Below are positions 56,197 through 64,000 of a stretch of DNA of 64,000 nt, one piece after another. Under the pieces are notes generated by a model. It was not told the DNA's origin and ran no database searches. It was given only the letters and a program-made list of their open reading frames with translations. Source of the stretch: Lineolata rhizophorae (Eukaryota > Ascomycota > Dothideomycetes > Lineolatales > Lineolataceae); the NCBI GenBank assembly GCA_010093515.1, contig MU001679.1, positions 706,464-770,463 of the forward strand, in the 5' to 3' direction. How positions within the stretch are numbered: position 1 is the first letter of the stretch; the number at the start of each line of letters is the position of its first letter. The position numbers were made by a program, and so were the translations under genes.

Positions 56197-58153
56197 TGAC
56201 GGCCCGTCCGGGACTGCGCTGGTCCATCGGCCCGGCGCCGAAGCTGAAGGGGTTCGTCTCGGCCGTGGCGGACACGGGCGACACGAGCGTGTCGGTGGCC
56301 GACTGCGGCGGCGTGAAGTTGAAGCCGCCGAAGGCCGGGCTGATGCCCGTGGGCGACAGGTGGTGGTGCGACGCCTCGGGCAGGCGGCGGAGCGCGTCCA
56401 GGTTGAGCGGGCGCACCATGCTGCCCTCGGGGAAGGCGGGCTGGTAGCCGCCGGGCGAGCTCAGCGGCGTGCCGCCCATGGCCTGGGCCGGCGGCGCCCC
56501 GAAGGGCGAGTGCAGCGCCTGCGTCATGTCGAAGTCGTCGGGCAGCGCGCGCGACCGCATCATGCGCTCGCGGTCGTCGCTCGTCAGACGCTTCAGCTTG
56601 GCGCGCCTGCAGCAGTGACGAGGCCGGTTAGCATAACGATCGGTGCAGCGCCTGGGAGGGGCCGCGAGGAGATGCTGGGGGAGATCGTGGCCCATGCGGC
56701 TGAGATCAATGCGACCCCCGGCCGAGCCCCAACGACATTCCACGCGCGCAACTTCCCCTCCACCAGCCCAATAGGCCGCACTCACCTGTTCTGAAACCAA
56801 ACCTGCACTTGGCGAGGGCTCAGGCCCGGGATCTCGCGAGCAAGGCGTTCCCTGTGCGCGGCGTCCGGGTGTGCCTGGCGCGCGAACTCGCTCATGAGGA
56901 AACGTGTTTGGTTGTGGGTAAGCCTGGCAATAGTGACGTGGCAGTCAGTGTCAAAGGCTTCCGAGCAAATGCGACGGCAGACAAATCCAAAAACAGGGAA
57001 CGAGAAAAAAAAAAAAAACAAGGGAAACAAAGGAATTGGAATCCGCCCTGTTTTCCCCTTTTCGTTCTTGCTCGTCGCAAATCGGCCAAAGGGGTCGAAG
57101 CGTAGCCCAATCGCAACCGCAACCGCAAGTGCAAGCGCAGTAACCACAACAAACAACAGAAACCCCCGAGCAAACCACATACCTAAACCTCTTCATCTTC
57201 CTCTTCTGCGCCCTCAGCTCCGCCGCCGTCGGCTTATGCTCCTCGCCCTCTTGGGCCCCCTGCCCCTGCCCCTGCCCTCCATGCTGCCCATCCTTCCCGC
57301 TCCCCGCGCCCCCACCGCTTCCATCCTGCCCGCTCCCCGCCCCGTCCCCGTCGTCCTGGCCCTCCTCGCCGCCCACGTCCAGCGCCCCCTCGGGCAGCCC
57401 GACCTCCATGCCCTCGACGCCGGCCCCCGGATCGGGCCCGAAGTCCAGCTCGTCCAGCCCGTCGTCGGCCTCGGCCTCGGCCCCGTCGCCGGCCTGCTGG
57501 TGCTGGTGTTGCTGGTGCTGCTGGTGCTGGTGCGGCGGTGGTGGCGGCGGCGGCGGCGACGGCGGCGTCAGCCGCGAGATGGGGCTCGCGGGCGCGGAGC
57601 CGCCGAAGGGGTGGACACCGCCGGCGACGGCGGCGGCGGCGGCGGCGGCGTGCGCGTCGACGTCCTCGAGGTTGGAGATGGTGATGCGCTCGCGCGGGGG
57701 CACGGCGCCGACGGGGGAGGCGGCCGAGCTGCCGTTCAGCGGGGTCGAGGCCTGCTGGTGGTGAGGATGGTGGTGGTGGTTGTGGTGGTGATGGGGGTGG
57801 GGTCCGCCGAGGATGCCGCCGGCGCCGGCCATCATGGCCGCCGCGGCGCCGCCGGCGCCCTGGCTGGGCGGCCGCATGGCGTAGGGGAAGCTCTTGTGCG
57901 CGCGCAGCAGGGGCCGCATCTGCGGCGCCATGTCGAGCGGCTGCAGGTCAGGGACGCCGTTGTGGACGAGCGTCATGTTGGCGCCGCCGCTGCCGTCGGC
58001 CGAGACGGGCGGGGAATCCAAGGGCTTCGGTTGGTGATGGGGGTGGGTTTGCCACTCTGTCGCTGCTGCTGCTGCTGCTGGGTCGCCCGAGGTCGCGCTG
58101 TACACTGACATATGCGGCGAACTGGGCGGGGAGAGCGGGATGAACTCGACCAT
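55196..58153 (-). CDS. HTF1: Homeobox transcription factor, Htf1/Hox2-like
   Basis: Four exons on the minus strand: 58153-57183, 56923-56786, 56606-55876 and 55779-55196, giving 807 aa. The start is ATG at 58153 (MVEFIPLSPPSSPHMSVYS). The homeodomain spans about residues 316-377: KRKMKRFRLTHNQTRFLM, then ARQAHPDAAHRERLAREIPG, LSPRQVQVWFQNRRAKLKRL. One intron lies at its N-terminal arm and another splits the codon between the two Arg of WFQNRR, a common homeobox intron position. The stretch after it (LTSDDRERMMRSRALPDDFDMTQALHSPFGA) matches the fungal Htf1/MoHox2 group, needed for conidiophore and conidium development. Low-complexity tracts abound: His and Gln runs before the homeodomain, 12 Gly near residue 505, and eight consecutive His near the C-terminus. 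Nuclear, DNA-binding. It sits alone between very long spacers, as developmental regulators often do. Confidence 0.92.
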
Positions 58154-58219
58154 TTGCAACCGGTGGGTGGGCGCAGAGGGTGGAGTTTTTTTTTGGTGCA
58201 GCGTAGAGAGAGACGAGAA

Positions 58220-58247
58220 GGAGAGAGAGAGAGAGAGAGAGAGAGAG
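58220..58247. repeat. GA dinucleotide repeat
   Basis: About 14 GA units, some 70 bp upstream of the homeobox start codon. On the sense strand it is a TC tract, likely within the 5' UTR. Confidence 0.9.
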
Positions 58248-58406
58248 CGTGTTGCGGGCTTGTCAGAAAACAGAAAAGTTCCCGTTGCTTCTGCTCTTGC
58301 CGTTCGTAGCTGGCGTCGCGTTGCGCAGCTTGGGAAAAACTACTGCTGCTGCCCGTTCGAAGGCGCGAGGGCGCGCGCTGCCGGTAAGTGAAAAGTCGGA
58401 CAAGAC

Positions 58407-58423
58407 GGGGGGGGGGGGGGGGG
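58407..58423. repeat. Poly-G tract of 17 bases
   Basis: Uninterrupted G run about 255 nt upstream of the homeobox start codon (C run in the sense direction). Confidence 0.9.
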
Positions 58424-58916
58424 TAGGGACGGGGGGGGCGGGAAAGTGAACGCGTGGGGTGGAGAAGAAGGGGCACACAGCAGCAGCAGCAGCAGCAACA
58501 ACAACACACTTACGCTGTTTTCTCTCGACAGAGAGCTAACCTGAATTGCACCCCCCTCTTGGCCGTTGGCTTGCTTGCGCCGAGTCGTCGTCAAGCAACG
58601 CGCGCTGTTCGTGCTCCCTAATTGGACGCTTGCAAAAAGTGACTCGAGCCTGCGCTCGGCGGGCACTTGTCCACCTTGCAAATTGAGTTCACTTTCGGGA
58701 GAGAGTATCGGGAGAGAGAAAGGATATGATAATCGAGATGGAGAGGGAGTGTGTGTGCGTCTGTATGCCTGTATCTGTGTTGTGTGCAGTAGTGCCTCGC
58801 TGCAAGTGACACGGCAACCAACAACAGACCGAACCGCCTGTTTGCGACTTCAGGTGCGCTCACGAACAGCCTCGAGGGAGAGAGGCTGGGCGAGTGTGAC
58901 ACGAAAAGGCGAAGTG

Positions 58917-58917
58917 C

Positions 58918-58956
<39 letters not shown>
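58917..58956. repeat. CAGA tetranucleotide repeat
   Basis: About ten CAGA units followed directly by GA and GT dinucleotide stretches to about 58987. A compound microsatellite. Confidence 0.92.
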
Positions 58957-59693
58957 GAGAGAGTGTGTCTGTGTGTATGCGTGTGTCTGAGCGTGAGAGA
59001 CACAGAAAGAGACAGAGAGAGAGAGGCGCGCCGCAGCAAATGAAGCAAGGCTGCGGAATGTGGCTTGTATTTGTGCGTTGGAAAAATATTCCGACAGACA
59101 CAGCCAGTCCAGCCGCCCAGGGTGGGGTAAGGTAAGGGTTAGCCCGCCTGGGGGGGAAAAGGGCCCCAGGACGAAAACGGCGGGAGGATGTCTTTTGAGG
59201 CCGCCGTGGGAAAAAGTCGAGGTCGGCCCGTCGAAGCCAGCCCAGTCCCAGAAGCCAGTAGCCGCCCGTTCGCCTTTCCGTTATTTTTCAGGCCCTGGGG
59301 GGAGGGAGACCCGTTTTCTTCCCTTCGAGTTCTCGCCCCTGGGGCTCGATCGGTTGGGTAGGGCAAGGGTTACTGCGAGGGGAGGGGGGGAACCGGGGAG
59401 GAGGAGGGGTGGAGGAGGGAGGGCTGGTGTATCTGGCACTATCTACGCAAGCGCCCTGGGTATTTCGGAAGCTGCGAGGCTGCGGCTGCTGACCAGCACA
59501 AAACGAACGATGCCGTTTCTGGAGCACTCGGTCTAGGGCAGAGCTCGCCCCGAGTAGTGAAGACGAGGAGGAGGAGGAGGAGTAGGAGGAGGATGGAAGA
59601 AAGTGACGAGAGGAGGAGTGATGGTAGCGGCAAAGAGAGTGGGAGAGGGCCGTCCGAGAGAGGTAAGTCACCATGTAAGTGAGTTCAAGTACC

Positions 59694-59730
59694 AGTAGTA
59701 GTAGTAGTAGTAGTAGTAGCAGCAGCAGCA
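59694..59730. repeat. AGT/AGC trinucleotide repeat
   Basis: About eight AGT units running into four or five AGC units. A GAG-rich block lies just upstream at about 59561-59600. Confidence 0.9.
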
Positions 59731-61565
59731 AAGTAGTACGTGAAGAGTGAAGGTGAACGGCGAAGCCCAAAAGGACAAAAAAACGAAGGGACTCGTCGAG
59801 GCCGTTGGCTTGCAGAAAGGGACCCTAGAGTCAATCTCGACGAACTCGGCGCGACCTGCGAGGATGACGCCAGGGCTGGCCCGTACTAATACTCCGGACT
59901 CTGAGGGAGGGCGGCGGCAGAGCGCTCTTGGGACCCGGACTCAGCAGAGCATCGGGAAGAGAGGCGAGGGAGGGAGGGAGGGAGGGGCGGCGCCGCGGCG
60001 GACCGACGACGAAGGCGAAAAGGTAGCAGGGGGAATGAGGGCGGGCGGACGGGGCGGGCGACACCGGCGAGGAAGCGAACAGATCCTTCAAGTTCACACG
60101 ATGGGGGAAGAGAAGAAGTTCCTCGCGGGGCACTATAAATTTGGTCGATCCGGTTAAAGTCGCCCTCGCCCGGGACCGCGCGCGAGAGCTGGACGAGAGC
60201 GTACGCACAGAGGCAGCCGGCGGAGGAGCAGCCCAGCGACAAAGCACAGACGAGTTGGAACCTGCTGCGGGTCAGACCACCCTGCCTACCCGCCGCTGGA
60301 AGCCCATGGGCGACTGAGTCCGATATTCCCTCCCCTGCCGGCCACCTCCCTCCCCCCCCCCTCCCAGGTACATAGTCCCCCAGGTCCCGTCTTAAGAGGC
60401 CGCCAGCATTCATGGGGAGGGCCAGGTGTGCGCCAACGCCGGCCGGCGCGCCCGTCCAGAGGGCAGCTTTGTTACACCACGTACCCCGAACGGGACTGTT
60501 CTCGAAACTTTTAGCACCACGCAGGTTCGAGCGCCGGACAGGGATGGTGGCCGGGCAGACGCAACGCCTGCCCACCACCCCCTACCCTCGCTCGCCCGCC
60601 TATAACACCAGATAGGCAGGCGGCGAATGAGAAGGCGGTGGGCTACCAAGTGTGCCAGCGGGCCGTACAGGCGCCGCCATGAGCACGAAGGAGCTTGTAG
60701 AATCGGACCCGACGGGACCTGCATACCATTGCCGGGGACGAGAGACTCGACCGAGAACGCGAGAGGGGGAGGGAAAAGGGAATTGGAGGAGTGCCCTGGT
60801 GGAGCGTAGGGCAGACGGAAGAGGCGCAGAGGCGCAGAGGAGCAGGCGGAGGAAGCGTAGGACGTGGAGGGGGGGAGGAGCAGGAGGGGGGTCGGCCTCG
60901 GGCTCTGGGCTGGCGGGCCGTCGAGGAGGGGAGGGGTCGCGGGCAGCATCTCGCGCATGCATGGCATGGCGATGGCGGCGCAACTGTTAGGGGACCAGCC
61001 GCACCCTCCCCGTAGCTTTCTCTCGCGCGCTCTCTGCCTCCCTCTCGCGCGCGCGCTCTCCGTCTCTCAGCAGCTGGCTGGCGCCGGCGGCGGGCACCGG
61101 GCAGCGGAGGGGCGGCACCTGACCTCGAGAGCGCCGGTTGATCGGGGGGGGGGGGTGCTCCCGGCCTGTGGCGCGCGCGCGCTCTTCGCGCTGGCAGGGC
61201 CCGAGGGGCCCCTGTCCGGTGCCTTGCCTGCGTGCCTGCCTGGCAGGGCCGGCGCGGGCCAGGGCCGGCGGCGCCAGGGCCAAGACAGAAGGGCTGCCGG
61301 GGGGAAGTTTGGGGGCGCGCGGCGGAGACGGGAGGGATTGGCGCGGGCGTTGGCGCTCAGGGCGGGCGGCGCAGGCCAGACGGCGGCCGGGCCACGGCGT
61401 CTCGGCTGCGGGGCGCTGGATATGACAAGCTCCCCGCCGCCGCCCGCTAGCGATATTATCCACGACCCGGCACGCTGTTCCTGTGCGCCTGTGCCATGCC
61501 GGCCGCGCGCCTGCCCTGCCCTGCCCTGTCCTCTGCCCGTGAACAACCCAGCCGGTGAGCACAGC

Positions 61566-61609
61566 AGCAAGCAAGCAAAGCAAGCAAGCAGGCAGGCAGG
61601 CAGGCAAGC
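61566..61609. repeat. AGCA/GGCA tetranucleotide repeat
   Basis: AGCA units with one interruption passing into about four GGCA units. An imperfect compound tetranucleotide repeat. Confidence 0.9.
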
Positions 61610-62138
61610 CCATGGACCGCCCAACGGTACCTCTGCCCTCCGGCCCGTCTTCTCCTGCCATCCGCCGGCCAGCACCCGTCTTGCCTGTACCTGTAACCGC
61701 GCCTTCCCCCCGGTTCAAAACGCCCCGTTTCGTATCGTATCGCGGGGAAATCGCGCTCTGGGGTGCAGCCGACGGCCCTCGAACGGAGGAGGACGACGAC
61801 GACGACGATGGAACGAGGCTTGCCGCATTTGGGGGGGCCAAGGTCGCCAAGGCCCGGGGCGCGCAGTAGGTAGAGAGAGCAACTGGAGAACGGAGCAAAA
61901 GAGGATCGAGCCGCGTGCCTTAGCAGAGCAGCCCACCCACTCCGTCTCTCGCTCACTGAGTCTCTGCACCCGCTCAGGAACACCCGACCGGCCCCTGCGC
62001 AACGTCAGCCGTAGCAGCAGCAGCGGCACAGGCACAGGCACCGCAGCGCAGCCTTTGGTCGACGGCCTCCCGCGCCGCTCCCCGCCCCGCCGCGGCTACT
62101 CGCACACATACATGCGCGCCCCAAGGCCGACTGCAGCC

Positions 62139-62171
62139 GGGCGAGCGGGCGAGCGGGCGAGCGGGCGGGCG
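62139..62171. repeat. GGGCGAGC tandem repeat
   Basis: Four near-identical 8-bp units (GGGCGAGC, the last changed to GGGCGGGC). Confidence 0.85.
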
Positions 62172-62457
62172 ACCATCTGCTGCGCGCGCTCCTCCAGCCG
62201 GCCGTTGCACGGTGGCCGCGGCTAGCTGCTGCTGCCGCCGCTGCGACGCGCGCCGCACGAAGGAGGTACATATGTGCCCAGGTCCATTGGCAGTGGTGGC
62301 AGTATGAAGGAGGTAGGTATGTAGTGGGTACGGAGTGCTGGCGGGGCGCCAATTCCGCTCGGCTGTCAGTGCTGCTGCTGCCATGCCGGCGCCGACGCCG
62401 ACGCAGGTGGACTGGGCGTCCGGCGCGCTCGCATCTCGCACACACTGCCGTCTAGGT

Positions 62458-62467
62458 TAGGTACCTA
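62458..62467. promoter_or_regulatory. Palindrome TAGGTACCTA
   Basis: Perfect 10-bp palindrome followed by CATACGTGGTATGTAAG. Same word family as the motifs at 22729, 46680 and 46905. The function is unknown. Confidence 0.45.
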
Positions 62468-64000
62468 CATACGTGGTATGTAAGTGCGCGGATTCGCACG
62501 GAGTGGGTTCGTGTTGATCTCGCTAGCCCGATATCCCTCGCGCCGAGCGGAGGAGGCTTGATCGGGGCGGCTTGCGGCTTGGGTGGCGTCGCCGCCACGG
62601 CGCGGGCATTTCCCTTCCCGCCCGCGGGAAGCTCCAATGGGCAAAGCCGCAACGAGATCGATCCCCCCCAACGGCCGCCCGCTCATACCTATGCACGATC
62701 GAGCAGAAAAGTTCGAAAGAGGGTTGCGTAGAGCTGGCCGCGCTCTCGCGCACATCCTCCGCTAACCTTTCCTAGCGCTTCTCCCTAAGATCTCAGGGAC
62801 CAAACTATGTAGCCGCCACTCGAACTAGTCGAAAAGAACATTCTTAGATCCAACGTCTTTTTCTGTACGTATGCACATACTGTAGGTAGATATGTACGTA
62901 GGTCTCGCCCGCTCACGTTCGGCCCGCTCCGGACTCGCGACGAGAGGGGAAGGAGAGCGGCCTGCCGGCCTGTTGGATGGTCGAACTAACGCAGCACCGC
63001 CGGCGATCGCATGTGCAGGACGCCGTTAAGGGCGCAAAGGGCGCATCGATCGTCCTATCGTCAGTCGTCGTCAACGGTCGGACCCGCCTCGCCTGCATGC
63101 TACGTACGCATGTAGCCATCTTGGCTCTTTTCTTTTCGTTGCTTTTGATTCCTGCCTGCCAAGGAGCGAGCGCAATGCGCCCGGGCAGAGCCCCGTCGCG
63201 TTTGCGGGTCCTACATAGGCCGGCTGCAAATGCCCTCGAAGCGCCCTGGGGCGCGAGCGCGCTGGCGTTCGCATTTCGCGTTTTCGCGTTTGCGCCGTGC
63301 GCGCCGGCACCGCCGTCGCGGGCAGGTGAACCGCCGCGTGCTGTAGTGAGTTGAGTAGTTGGCCCGTACTGTGCTGTGCCCTCCGGGCAAAGCGGGGGGT
63401 GGGCGCGCGCTGGCACCGGCGCAGCCGTGCAGCTGCAGGCCAGCCCAAACGGGCAGGCCGGTTTGACGGACAAGCGGGAACAGGTCAGTTGCAGGCGCCT
63501 CTCTCTCTCTTTCTCTCTCTGCGCGCTGTGCGCTCTGTCCGTCTGCCATCCGCCATGTGCTTGCTGCTTGCTTGCTCATGCTGCTCTCGACCGCCTGCCC
63601 TAGCCCGCAGGAAGGCCGGGGGCCGTCGAGCGAGCGAGCGGACCTACCAAGTGACCTGCCAAGGCGGTCGGTAGTCAGATCGGTGGCTGGCAAAGTCATC
63701 GTCACTGGCGAGCTAGTCGCTGTAGGGTCCGGGACCAGCCCCCCTGGTCCCTCCCTCGGCGGGCGGCGGCTACAATTTCCAGAACCTCGCTGCAGGGGCG
63801 ATCGGTCGCCACTGGCCGTGATCGCTGCAGCCGCTTGCGCATCGAGAAGTGGGAGGAATGTGCGGCCGGCATTAGGTTGGAGCGAATGGGTAGGCGGAAA
63901 CCCATCGACCTACTCCGTACTGTACGTACCGACGTGTACGTAGGTACTCACACCTCACGACAACCCGGCAGGGGCAAACACCCCCCGGCCCATTTCCTGC

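Larger units (their letters stand above)
58154..59135. other. Proximal upstream region of the homeobox gene
   Basis: Contains a GA dinucleotide tract (58220-58247), a G17 run (58407-58423), a CAGCAG/CAACAA stretch near 58480-58505 and the CAGA repeat at 58917. No coding potential that I can support. It probably includes the promoter and a long 5' UTR of the homeobox gene. Confidence 0.6.
59136..64000. other. Distal intergenic region rich in microsatellites
   Basis: 4.9 kb with no supported gene up to the window edge. Large frames such as 60864-62225 (plus, 453 codons) and 60987-61898 (minus) overlap each other and consist of Arg/Ala/Gly/Ser runs, as expected from GC-rich DNA. Contains GAG, GTA, AGCA/GGCA and GGGCGAGC repeats and several TACCTA/TAGGTA/TACGTA clusters (62255-62320, 62458-62475, 62868-62904, 63920-63950). 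A CACTATAAATTTGG box occurs at about 60130. Confidence 0.55.

Noticed and set aside
57973-58509. 178-codon minus-strand frame upstream of the homeobox start
   Set aside because: It translates a CAG/CAA, poly-C and TC-repeat leader (Cys, Pro and Leu runs) and overlaps the homeobox coding start in another frame.
60864-62225. 453-codon plus-strand frame with an overlapping 303-codon minus frame
   Set aside because: Both are low-complexity Arg/Ala/Gly/Ser translations of GC-rich, microsatellite-laden DNA and lack domains or splice structure.
1-64000. CRISPR arrays, phage-like or polyketide/peptide-synthase clusters, or intact transposons
   Set aside because: No regularly spaced repeats, no transposase or reverse-transcriptase motifs and no megasynthase domains were seen in any frame.

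Overview
The window is nuclear DNA of a filamentous ascomycete (Pezizomycotina, most likely a Sordariomycete). The evidence is short GT-AG introns of about 45-170 bp, GC-rich third codon positions, and proteins typical of moulds: an Htf1-type homeobox factor, a CFEM/GPI wall protein and a Zn2Cys6 factor of Dal81/TamA type. I rebuilt eleven intact protein-coding genes exon by exon. In each, the exon lengths sum to a multiple of three and the junctions restore family-typical residues. I also found one decayed gene and one small hypothetical membrane protein. No tRNA, rRNA, CRISPR or recognisable transposon was seen.

Layout. 1-6 kb: a BTB/POZ protein (minus) diverging from an E2 ubiquitin-conjugating enzyme (plus) across a 2.3 kb GC-rich spacer. 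6-10 kb: an AT-richer, gene-poor segment holding the remains of a homeobox plus C2H2 zinc-finger gene (minus). 10-16 kb: the Zn2Cys6 factor and the INO80 subunit Arp8 (both plus). 16.9-21.5 kb: the Rab GTPase Sec4/Rab8 and the mitochondrial protein Nca2 (both minus). 23.6-26 kb: a secreted CFEM adhesin-like wall protein (minus). 26-31.5 kb: mostly intergenic with one small single-pass membrane protein. 31.5-33.4 kb: an S6K/Psk1-like AGC kinase (plus). 35.4-43.5 kb: the transcription elongation factor Paf1 and the translation factor eIF4G (both minus). 43.5-64 kb: a homeobox developmental regulator of Htf1 type (minus, 55.2-58.2 kb) inside about 17 kb of long intergenic DNA rich in microsatellites, poly-G tracts and short palindromes built from TACCTA/TAGGTA/TACGTA.

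The genes do not form a pathway or a cluster. They are mainly housekeeping genes (ubiquitin, chromatin, transcription elongation, translation, secretion, mitochondria) next to regulators (BTB, Zn2Cys6, homeobox, AGC kinase). I see no metabolic cluster and no obvious undescribed defence or mobile system. The points most worth a second look are the decayed homeobox-C2H2 gene, the 68-base poly-G/poly-A tract just upstream of the eIF4G start codon, the dispersed palindromes in the long intergenic regions, and the large apparently regulatory territory around the Htf1-like gene.
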